NCBI GenBank assembly: GCA_032718475.1
Contig: JAUCBJ010001845.1
Coordinates: 1 to 23,290 of the forward strand
Reading direction: 5' to 3'
Source: Nemertoderma westbladi
Taxonomy: Eukaryota > Xenacoelomorpha > Nemertodermatida > Nemertodermatidae
Length of the DNA stretch: 23,290 bases
The translations under genes were made by a program, and so were the position numbers. The notes below the pieces were generated by a model, which had not been told where the DNA came from, did no database searches, and saw only the letters and a program-made list of their open reading frames with translations. Of the stretch, positions 15,421 through 23,290 are shown piece after piece (the first letter of the stretch is position 1; every line of letters begins with the position of its first letter).

Positions 15421-15870
15421 TTAAGCTGAGTCATCCAATAAATTGGACTGAGGGGGATGGGAATGAGGGCGATACACCCTTCCCACAAAAATAAAACATA
15501 AAAATAAAAATATATAATTATGTACGCTCAATGACTACAAACATACTAACGTATATACATACGTACGTCTGATGAGTATACCTGTACTGATGTATATAGT
15601 ATTTAGGTTTAGATTAACATTACGTATGTCCGATGAGTACAAACGTAATAACGTACATAAAAAGGACGTCTGATGAGTATACGGTATAACTGTGCTAACG
15701 TATAAATATTTAGGAATAGATGGACATAATTACGTACACTCAATGAGTACAAACATACTAACATACATACATACATACATCTGATGAGTACACCTGTACT
15801 AACGTACATAATTACATAGCACTAACGCCGGGTCAATGGGATCAATAGTAGTACATAATACGTACTATTT
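15421..15870. repeat. Irregular repeats with CTGATGAGTA core (Element A 3' region)
   Basis: Six to seven copies of a core of the form (C/T)(T/C)(G/A)ATGAGTA occur at about 15569, 15630, 15670, 15740, 15781 and 15992, spaced irregularly. They are joined by ACGTAC-rich palindromic DNA and ATAC repeats (15764-15780). There is no coding frame. It was the 3' untranslated part of Element A. Confidence 0.6.
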
Positions 15871-15980
15871 TTTAGGATTAGAATGGTACATAGTACCACA
15901 TTTATGAGTAGAAGGGTACATAGTATCACATTTAGGATTAGAAGGGTACATAGTACCACATTTAGAATTAGATGAGTACA
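15871..15980. repeat. 30-bp tandem repeat, about 3.5 copies
   Basis: Units start at 15871, 15901, 15931 and 15961. Each of the first three ends in TAGTACCACA or a one-base variant. Two units contain the dyad GGTAC-ATA-GTACC. Confidence 0.9.
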
Positions 15981-16027
15981 CAATTACGTACGTCCAATGA
16001 GCACTACATGTGCTAATGTACTTAAAT

Positions 16028-16129
16028 ATGTACTAATGCCGGGTCAATGGGACCATATGTACTAATGCCGGGTCAATGGGACCATATGTACTAATGCTGG
16101 GTGAATGGGACCATACGTACTAATGCACC
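16028..16129. repeat. 29-bp tandem repeat, about 3.5 copies
   Basis: Units start at 16028, 16057, 16086 and 16115, with the core ATGTACTAATGCCGGGTCAA. A partial unit lies at about 15820-15843, on the other side of the 30-bp array. Confidence 0.9.
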
Positions 16130-16342
16130 ACCCCATAGATTGATTTACTATGGGGGGCCGGATCAATGGGATCCGTCAAATGGGTATTGGTGTTGCAGAT
16201 GGAAGCTGGAGGCTGGGAAAGCTTAGGGTAGTGAGACCAGACCCAGTGGGGCCAGTCTGGAAATCTGTCCTTAGAGAAGATATTTCCACCCCAAATCCAA
16301 TATTAGATTGGATTCCAGCGAAATGGAGTGCACTAATTGGTT

Positions 16343-16373
16343 TATGCTATCTTCTCACCTGGAAGATAGCATA
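16343..16373. promoter_or_regulatory. Conserved stem-loop before the polypurine tract (Element A)
   Basis: TATGCTATCTTC (16343-16354), a 7-base loop and its exact reverse complement (16362-16373). It sits 9 bases before the LTR and matches the Element B structure at 14574-14602. Confidence 0.8.
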
Positions 16374-16382
16374 GAAGGGGAG

Positions 16383-16917
16383 TGTTAGCGAATCCAATCC
16401 GCTGCACCCCACCCAGTGAGGAAATGGGGAACAAAGTGATTTACGAGTCACAGTTAAGTATGCAATATTATATCCAATATAATATTGCATACCAAGGAGA
16501 ATGTAGGGCAATATAATGCCAGCTTGGAGATAGATACCAACATATATCAGGGAAGAAGCTAGCATAGGGCCGGAGGAAATAGGGAGTGGCAAAGGGAAAA
16601 CCAAGCAATGGCGGGACAGTACATGTGCAATTAACAGGTATCTATTGGTAGGTCAACATGTAGGTAGAAATGTATAATAAGCTTTCTAAGCAATGTGTAT
16701 AAAACCGTTACTCAATATTAATTATGTTCAGTTGGCTATTAATTACTGTGGAAGTCGGGCGGTTTTGACCATCGTCGCTAGTGCATACTGATTGTGCTGT
16801 TGTTTACAGGTACTTATATAAATCAGCTATTATTAACAACGATAAACCATAAACTTTTTTATTTACCGACTCACGGGACGCAGGTATATTACCTGCGCCA
16901 ACGCAGATCCCGTCACA
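16383..16917 (+). repeat. Element A 3' LTR
   Basis: This 535-bp sequence begins TGTTAGCGAATCCAATCC and ends ATCCCGTCACA, homologous at both ends to the Element B LTRs but divergent in between. It follows a stem-loop and a purine tract, as a 3' LTR should. It has a perfect 15-bp hairpin (16459-16491) and a terminal hairpin CGCAGGTA-TAT-TACCTGCG near 16880-16898. The matching 5' LTR is outside the window, so the target duplication (which would be GTATC) cannot be checked. Confidence 0.75.
16459..16491. other. Perfect LTR hairpin (15-bp arms, 3-base loop) in Element A LTR
   Basis: TATGCAATATTATAT, loop CCA, then the exact reverse complement. It lies about 75 bases into the LTR, where Element B has an unrelated-sequence hairpin at about 70 bases. 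Confidence 0.85.
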
Positions 16918-18007
16918 GTATCCAAAGTCTGTGGTGTTTAGTAGAGTATTATGTGAAATTTGTTGAAAATTTAAAGTCAAATCTTAGAAAATCCTCAATA
17001 AAATTTTTTCTAGGTAATTTGTGTTTTTCTGTTTGTAGGTCCAACTCGGGTGCTAATCTAAAGCACATACTTTTGAAATGTGCGCCTGTTAAAATATGTA
17101 GTAAATCGTGCAATATGATTCATTGGCATTCAGTAAAAGTTTAGCTGCCCTGGAATAGTGTTGTATTACTTGTACATCGTGTTAGCCATGAATTTTGGCA
17201 ATATCATATTGGCATTTCATTAGCTGACACTTCAAGATAGAACTATTGTACGTACAATTTACAGCTCTAAGGGGTGATTAAATCTATCAAATTCAGAATA
17301 AACAAGGCTTTCACCATTCATGCACAGTGGAAGATGGCTGACGACCTGCTCCGTACAGGTACTGTAGCACTTGATAGTAGTAATGGAATATGTAAAGATT
17401 TCGGTCAAATATTTTCAACTTTGATGCTCTTTTAATAGCTTTTATAAATTTTGAGGAATTCCACCTAAATAATTTCGCAATTTTTAATAAGAAAATATTC
17501 ATATCACGTTGTGATCCTTGTTTCCATTTTACTAACTATGCTCGTTCGAATAAGAAACCACTCGGATCAGCACACTGAAAAGTGCTACTTACCACACAAG
17601 TACGCAAAATTTGCGTCGCAAATAGTTTAAATACTTCGTTTAAATAGTTCAAATTTTTTTTTGCACAAGTATGTGGTGGCCCTAGTAGGTCGGTCGTAGA
17701 TAAATTCCCGATCAAGATAAATTACACCATAATTGCTCTGGACTCACAAAAAAAGTCTTTATCTATCACAAAGATATCAAAGTTCAAGATTCCTGAACTA
17801 AACTACCATAACATATTTCTGCTTACATCTGTAGCAACAAATACAAGGTATATTATATCTACCATAGTTTAGTACAAGTGTAGATAAGTTATTAGACAAT
17901 TCTCTACCTCTTAATATACCATTGACATGATGTGTTATTGCGTTAATTGAATACTGTAGAACAGTTGTGTATTATTACGAAATAATTTCCAATATAACTG
18001 TGGGAAA
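16918..18007. other. AT-rich host DNA upstream of the CLCA gene
   Basis: No gene is recognised over about 1.1 kb. It holds a polypyrimidine-TTGTAG splice-acceptor-like site near 17037, a 13-bp palindrome CGCAAAATTTGCG (17603-17615) inside an imperfect inverted repeat (17592-17676), and poly(T). No clear TATA box is found before the CLCA start. The promoter or a 5' UTR intron may lie here. Confidence 0.5.
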
Positions 18008-20851
18008 ATGGAGGCAATTAAATATCTTATTGGGTTACTCGTTATGTTGGCATTGCTTTCTACCCCAATTCTTGGAAACTTGCGTCTACGGCGGTCACAG
18101 ATATCGACATCAAAAAATGGTTACATCAATGTACTAATTGCTATTGGTAGAGATGTTAAAGAAATGGAAAATCCAAATCTCATTGACAACATTAAAGAGA
18201 TTTTTACAAGAGCCTCACAACAAATGTTAGAATCAACATACCAGCGGTTGTATTTCAAGGAGATTTCGATTCTTATTCCATGCACCTGGAACCATACCTC
18301 TAGTTATCAGACACCAACCGACGAATCATTTAATACTGCGAATATAATTGTTGACAAAGCCAACCCTATTTTTGGAGACAATCCATATGTTAAACAGCCT
18401 GGTGGCTGTGCCCAACCTGGGGAATACATGCATCTCACACCTGGGTTGATTAATGACCACGAACTTTCATCTCTCCTCTGGGGTGACCTGGGCAAGATGA
18501 TTGTTCATGAATGGGGCCATCTTCGATGGGGTCTATTCGATGAATACCCACTAAATGATGGTGAACATTTCTACAGAGATTCCAATGGTGAAGTCCAAGC
18601 TACACGATGTGGGTTGAAGGTGGCGGGAGAGAGTCGACATTCAGAGACTTATGATCAATGCGAACTGGATCCAACAACAAGCCTTCCTGAGAAAGATTGT
18701 CGATTCTTTCCCTCTATGGATGAAGATGAGAACACAGCTATTGGCTCAATGATGTTTATGCAGTTCATTCCTGGGATTTATCACTTTTGCCATTCGGACC
18801 CTGATTTTGCAGATGATTTCCATAACAATGAATCTCCAAACAAACACAATATTCAGTGCAAAGGTGCTGCTGCCTGGGACATAATGGACTTTCATAAAGA
18901 TTTCTTAGGAGGTGTTAATCCACCAATCTCGGATCTCGATGATATCTCTATAACGCCAACATTCACCTTACTACAACCATATTCCAGGCGTGTAGTCCTG
19001 ATACTCGATGTTAGTACCAGCATGGATAAAGAGAATCGCATGGCCCGTATGAGGCATGCAGCAGGAAGATTTATATTTTCGTTCATAGAAACGGGAAGTT
19101 ATCTTGGTATAGTCGGATTTGCTAAAAGAGGTTCCACATTACACAACATTGTCGCAGTAAACAGTGATAGGATAAGAGAAGATCTAGCAAACAGTCTACC
19201 CACCAAAACCGGTTCGTATACTTCGATTGGTGCCGGTGTTAATGAAGCTATGAAAATACTGGGATCTACCACTAAAGGCACTCAATTTATTATCCTAAGT
19301 GATGGTGAAGAAAATACGAAACCAAACGTTCACACTTTACAATCTCAACTAGAAAGAAAAGGTATCTCATTAAATGCGATATTACTTGGCAATAAAGCAA
19401 GTAGAAAACTTGTGGATATGGTGGAGGACATGGGTGGAATGATATATTATGCCCAGGATGGTTCTGATAGTTCTGGATTAGATGATGCTTTCTCTTCATT
19501 AATTACCAATAATCCATCATGTGATGGATCCCCCGTGGTGCATGTTACATCAAATCAATATTTACCAAGTTCTTCATCTCGAAGTAAACGTAACATTCGT
19601 AATGTATTCCATGTTGACAAATCATCAGCAAAAGCGGGCTTGCAGTTGAGTTTTTATTGGTCGGAGGGATCTGTGTCCGTATCAGTTACTGTATACAGGC
19701 CATCAGGAGTTGCTATATCTGACACTGGTAGCCAATATGTTTACAAGAATGGCAATTTCAAATATCTAAGATTTAGCATTCCAGATGCCGAAGAGGGAAA
19801 GTGGTCTTATGACCTTAGCAATCCCACTGGCAAAAATCAACAGGTTAAGATAACTATTCTTACTGAAAGTGATAAGGGGAAAGGTAATGAACCAATTACC
19901 TTGACAGGAAGGACAAACCGGGCAACTATCACTTATAATGAAAACGGTATTGGTGGCAGCAAAATAATACCTACAGTATATGCGGATCTCAGCCAAGGTG
20001 AAACGCCTGTCCTCAACGCAAATGTCATGGCTAACATTGAAGGCGCTGGAGAAATAAAGCTAATTGACAATGGTGCTGGGGCTGATATTACAGTTAATGA
20101 TGGAATATATTCAGCTTACATAACTGGTATACGTAAGAATGGGCTTTACACCATTCAGATATATGCAGATAACTTAAACAATACAGCTAGTATTCCTCAA
20201 GATACGGTCAATAGACATAGAGGTAAACGATCTGGTTCGCTCCCAATCCCTACAAACCATGATGGCACTGACGAGTTCGCATTAGAGTCACTTGGTGGCT
20301 TCTCCCGGGAAAGTAATATTGAAGCCTTTGAGATCACTGGAATACCTGGAGGGACCAATGATCTGTATCCACCATCCAGAGTCACTGATCTCAAGGTGAC
20401 GGGTGTATATCCAAACAACAAGACATTCGAGATAACCTGGACGGCCCCTGGCGACGATATGGATTTCGGAAGAGCCAATCACTATGTGATCAGATATTCA
20501 CAAAATGTCACCGCTATGTACACTGACTTTGATAAACAGAGTATTATTAAAGAAGAAAATGTCTTTATTGGCAATTTAAGTTCTCCTTCTAAAAGTGGAA
20601 ATCTCGAAAATTTTATGATAGAAATACCAGATGGTTTACCTGGCAACCAGGTATATGCGCTGTCATTGGTTGCCGTGGATAACGCTAAGCGTGTTGGTGA
20701 AGTAAGCAATGTCGTATCTGTTCCGTTAGTAACTGTGGCAACAGGAGCAAATATTGGTTTGATTGTTGGGCTTATTGTTATGTGCGCGGTGATTGCCTGT
20801 GCTGTCGGAATTGGAGCCTGGTTTATACTACGTCGGCGCATAGGGCAGTAG
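18008..20851 (+). CDS. CLCA-family secreted/membrane metalloprotease-VWA protein
   Basis: 947 aa, close to the 900-1000 aa usual for calcium-activated chloride channel regulators. Residues 1-23 are a signal peptide. The N-terminal CLCA domain has a zinc protease motif HEWGHLRWGLFDE (H167, E168, H171, with D178/E179). A Cys-rich segment follows (201-284). A VWA domain starts near 328, with MIDAS residues DVSTS (D334, S336, S338), T405 and D432. Beta-sandwich regions lie in the second half, including an FnIII-like domain (about 789-900). A hydrophobic helix (about 913-941) ends in a short basic tail. RSKR (525-528) and RGKR (738-741) are possible furin sites. In mammals these proteins self-cleave and modulate calcium-activated chloride currents and mucus. 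The ATG has a good context (A at -3, G at +4). The gene is one uninterrupted exon, whereas vertebrate CLCA genes have many introns. Confidence 0.93.
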   Translation: MEAIKYLIGLLVMLALLSTPILGNLRLRRSQISTSKNGYINVLIAIGRDVKEMENPNLIDNIKEIFTRASQQMLESTYQRLYFKEISILIPCTWNHTSSYQTPTDESFNTANIIVDKANPIFGDNPYVKQPGGCAQPGEYMHLTPGLINDHELSSLLWGDLGKMIVHEWGHLRWGLFDEYPLNDGEHFYRDSNGEVQATRCGLKVAGESRHSETYDQCELDPTTSLPEKDCRFFPSMDEDENTAIGSMMFMQFIPGIYHFCHSDPDFADDFHNNESPNKHNIQCKGAAAWDIMDFHKDFLGGVNPPISDLDDISITPTFTLLQPYSRRVVLILDVSTSMDKENRMARMRHAAGRFIFSFIETGSYLGIVGFAKRGSTLHNIVAVNSDRIREDLANSLPTKTGSYTSIGAGVNEAMKILGSTTKGTQFIILSDGEENTKPNVHTLQSQLERKGISLNAILLGNKASRKLVDMVEDMGGMIYYAQDGSDSSGLDDAFSSLITNNPSCDGSPVVHVTSNQYLPSSSSRSKRNIRNVFHVDKSSAKAGLQLSFYWSEGSVSVSVTVYRPSGVAISDTGSQYVYKNGNFKYLRFSIPDAEEGKWSYDLSNPTGKNQQVKITILTESDKGKGNEPITLTGRTNRATITYNENGIGGSKIIPTVYADLSQGETPVLNANVMANIEGAGEIKLIDNGAGADITVNDGIYSAYITGIRKNGLYTIQIYADNLNNTASIPQDTVNRHRGKRSGSLPIPTNHDGTDEFALESLGGFSRESNIEAFEITGIPGGTNDLYPPSRVTDLKVTGVYPNNKTFEITWTAPGDDMDFGRANHYVIRYSQNVTAMYTDFDKQSIIKEENVFIGNLSSPSKSGNLENFMIEIPDGLPGNQVYALSLVAVDNAKRVGEVSNVVSVPLVTVATGANIGLIVGLIVMCAVIACAVGIGAWFILRRRIGQ

Positions 20852-21296
20852 TAGAGATTTATTAAGACCCCTCCAACTCAGCGAGACGCACACATATAGG
20901 TAATTCGTGTAATTTGTTGTGATTTATCATTTCGTAAATTATTTTTCAAGTGATATTAATTAATATGAATGTTAAATAGGCGGTATAATATATAATATAT
21001 AATATATAAATTATTATATTATTATTATTATTATTGAGTGATTTAAACTGTTATATGAACAACAACCCATTTTAGTATCGACTGAAACCTTTGAATATTA
21101 TAAGGTAGGCCAACATTAGGTTCGATGATACCTGTAGAACATACGCAATAATTACACTAAAATTATGTAGATTACTGCTATTTGCGAATTTATTATATAT
21201 ATATTATAACTTTATAATTTCTTTTTATTTTGGGGTTAATTATTTAAACTAGAAGAGAATTGAATAAAAATTATAATACAATACAGTATTTCCTCT
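20852..21296 (+). other. 3' UTR and AT-rich DNA after the CLCA gene
   Basis: It contains simple repeats of TATAATA (about 20984-21009) and ATT (about 21010-21035), then AT-rich DNA. No gene is seen. The CLCA transcript probably ends here, near the poly(A) signal at 21263. Confidence 0.5.
21263..21268 (+). promoter_or_regulatory. Candidate CLCA poly(A) signal
   Basis: AATAAA, 412 bases after the CLCA stop, is the first canonical hexamer noticed downstream on the + strand. Confidence 0.5.
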
Positions 21297-21851
21297 ATAG
21301 CCCACTGATTTCCGTGTCTCTTACACCTTAATTGAGTTCCAACCTCACTATAGTGCCCACTGAGTTCCGTGTCTCTTACACCTTAATTGAGTTCCAACCT
21401 CACTATAACGCCCTCTGAGTTCCGTGTCTCTTACACCTTAACATAGTTCCAACCTCACTATAACTCCCTCTGAGTTCCGTGTCTCTTGCAACTTAATTGA
21501 GATTCAAACCTCACTATAGTGCCCCACTGAGTTCCGTGTCTCTTACAACTTAATTGAGTTCCAACCTCACTATAGTGCCCACTGAGTTCCGTGTCTCTTA
21601 CAAATTTATTGAGATCCAACCTCACTATAACTCCCTCTGAGTTCCGTGTCTCTTACAACTTAATTGAGTTCCAACCTCACTATAGTGCCCACTGAGTTCC
21701 GTGTCTCTTACAACTTAATTGAGATCCAACCTCACTATAACTCCCTCTGAGTTCCGTGTCTCTTACAACTTAGTTGAGATCCAACCTCACTATAGTGCCC
21801 ACTAAGTTCCGTGTCTCTTACACCTTAATTGAGATCCAACCTCACTATAGT
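21297..21851. repeat. 55-bp minisatellite, ten copies
   Basis: Ten units each contain TTCCGTGTCTCTT and CCTCACTATA. Unit length is 54-57 bp. Copies 5-9 alternate between endings GTGCCCAC and ACTCCCTC, so the recent growth unit is a 110-bp dimer. No coding frame is present. Confidence 0.95.
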
Positions 21852-21898
21852 GTTGTTTACTGGGTGAATTTCAGTTAACAGAAGAATTTCATGTTAAC

Positions 21899-22035
21899 AT
21901 GGTAGGATACAGGATTGGTGACATGTTAGGATACCGGGTGGGTTATAGGGCGGGTTACAGGTTAGGATACAGGGTGGGTTACATGGTTGATTACAGGGTT
22001 GGTTACAGGGTGGGTTACAGGGTTGATTGGATACA
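21899..22035. repeat. 12-bp minisatellite (GGTTACAGGGTG-like)
   Basis: About eleven degenerate units of a 12-base GGTTACAGGGTG-like repeat. Read in one frame they give GYRV repeats, but this is a consequence of the period and not evidence for a gene. Confidence 0.85.
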
Positions 22036-22159
22036 GAGTGGGTTGCAGGGTGGGTTTCTCAGAGCAAGGTTCATATTGGCTAGTGGTGAGATCCCCGGAC
22101 TTCCAACCCAAATGTTACCAGTTCAAATCCCAGCTAAGATATGCTTAGGAAGCCATTAA

Positions 22160-23290
22160 TATAATAAATTATATCATCAGACACTTCATTATCCATGCAA
22201 TTTGTCAGATCTCCATGGCGTTGCACGTGTTGTGATTGTCACCGTGTAATCAAAGGTCCCCATATCTCCGTGGAGTTGGGTAATAAGCGAATGTGACAAC
22301 GCATTGTTTGAAACCCCTTAGGCCCATTAAATACATGGGATGTCATGGCTGGAATATATTGTGATCATGTAGTTGAAGTTACGTGTATGGAATTATTTAG
22401 AAGTATCTACTTTAACTAGATGCCCCGGCAGTTCTGAGGAAAGGCCAAGGGTTGGTTGGTTCCGGATACCTTCTTATGGGTAGGATGTACCATTAGGTTT
22501 CCGTTTATAATGCATTCGTATTCGGAGTTATACTCATTCTCTTAAAAATTCACCACTAACAGAAATGTAAACTCTGCCCAGACTATCAATTAAATGCTTC
22601 TAAACTAATAAATAATTATAAACTATAGTAAATGAACAGCTAAACATACCAAAATTAATTGAGCTAAAGTTAAAATGCACAAATTTGCAAAACTTCAAAA
22701 TATCGAAACTATTTCACTTTTAACACTCTGCGTGCTATTCCATTCATGTGGCGACGTATGATAGTACAGTATAATTATTAATTAATTAATTAATTTGTAA
22801 TGATTTTAATTTAACTATCTTAAACGAAACAATAATAGTTAACAATTTATTATTTTATATAAATTTTTATCCAAGTACAGTGATAATTTATCATCCATAT
22901 TTTTGGTAGGGCCATAATAATAAATTTAACGTACGGTACAACTAATTATTATACCACCAAATTCAGATATATACAGTATAATAGGATGTGTGTTACATTA
23001 ATCGTAATACTGTAGGCCTTACATAGTATTGTACTTGAGTTGTTAAAATATTAGACGTTCAACTGTTAAAAATTGAGAAAATAAAAAAGTATAATATATT
23101 GTTTACTCGGTAAAATAGGTGACAGCAAAAATACATACTTTAAAGACTTTAAAGAGAAAGGGTTCCAATTTACAAAAAAGTGGGGCTGTTAAAAATTCGA
23201 AAGGTAGAGGTAAAAAAATTAATATAAAAAAATTATTGGTTCTGAACTAAAAAATCGTTAAAATATATAATTTAAAAGAAAAGGGTTACC
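22160..23290. other. AT-rich intergenic DNA, no gene seen
   Basis: No open frame of note. There is a short (ATTA)n run at about 22776-22793 and many A/T homopolymers. The right end of the window has no recognised feature. Confidence 0.6.

Larger units (their letters stand above)
15215..16917 (+). mobile_element. Element A (right part): pol C-terminus, repeat region and 3' LTR
   Basis: The end of pol continues from 7191 after removal of Element B. It is followed by about 960 bp of tandem-repeat-rich untranslated DNA, the conserved stem-loop, a purine tract and the 3' LTR. Confidence 0.85.

Noticed and set aside
15569-15790. Repeated CTGATGAG looks like the hammerhead ribozyme core, and GTACA-CC-TGTAC after one copy (15786-15799) could be its stem II.
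   Set aside because: The GAAA core is missing (TAA is found), and GTC directly overlaps CTGATGA, so there is no stem I. The other copies do not pair. It is treated as a sequence repeat.
16794-17144. A 116-codon frame across the Element A LTR end, with Cys/His-rich C-terminus after a splice-acceptor-like site.
   Set aside because: It starts inside the LTR, the Cys/His spacing fits no known motif, and there is no supporting upstream exon.
17592-17676. Imperfect inverted repeat that could be a MITE.
   Set aside because: The arms match poorly, and no target duplication was found.
21297-21851. Regular repeats that might suggest a CRISPR-like array.
   Set aside because: The copies are directly adjacent 55-bp units without unique spacers, in an animal genome.
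21899-22159. An ORF encoding GYRV repeats.
   Set aside because: A 12-bp tandem repeat automatically gives a four-residue protein repeat. No start context or other coding signal is seen.

Overview
The window comes from an animal genome, most likely a marine or other aquatic invertebrate. The only intact host-type gene is a CLCA-family metalloprotease/VWA protein (18008-20851), a family known from metazoans. It sits beside BEL/Pao LTR retrotransposons and a LINE with an FADD-box reverse transcriptase. The phylum cannot be fixed from the sequence. There are no bacterial operons, rRNA, tRNA or CRISPR arrays.

Positions 1-16917 are a nest of retroelements. Element A is an old, decayed BEL/Pao copy on the + strand. 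It holds a gag coiled coil, a DUF1759-type gag domain, CCHC knuckles, a protease remnant, reverse transcriptase, RNase H, integrase and a DUF5641-type tail. Its 5' LTR lies outside the window, and its 3' LTR is at 16383-16917. Three later insertions interrupt it: (i) a 5'-truncated LINE on the - strand (1836-3583) with a 14-bp target-site duplication; (ii) a 143-bp SINE-like insert (4504-4646) with a 12-bp duplication; (iii) Element B (7192-15209), a complete LTR element with TG...CA termini and a 5-bp duplication (GTAAC). Element B splits Element A's integrase C-terminal region, which resumes at 15215.

Element B is the most unusual object. Its LTRs (618 and 598 bp, about 3% different by eye) and its gag are related to Element A, but it carries no reverse transcriptase, RNase H or integrase. 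After gag it has a 38-bp tandem array, then a 320-codon ORF that reads like an RNase D/EXD-type DEDD 3'-5' exonuclease with a degenerate third catalytic motif. A second gag-like frame with a coiled coil, an acidic linker and CCHC knuckles follows. It looks like a non-autonomous BEL/Pao relative with a nuclease-like cargo, probably mobilised by an Element A-type pol.

Elements A and B share two structural features: a perfect stem-loop just upstream of the polypurine tract, and a perfect hairpin inside the LTR that keeps its position although its sequence differs. The + strand of both carries long poly(G) runs, several of which fall where the gag or pol reading frame changes.

Positions 16918-23290 are AT-rich host sequence. 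They contain the single-exon CLCA gene (947 aa), a poly(A) signal, a ten-copy 55-bp minisatellite (21297-21851), a 12-bp minisatellite (21899-22035) and about 1.1 kb with no recognisable gene.
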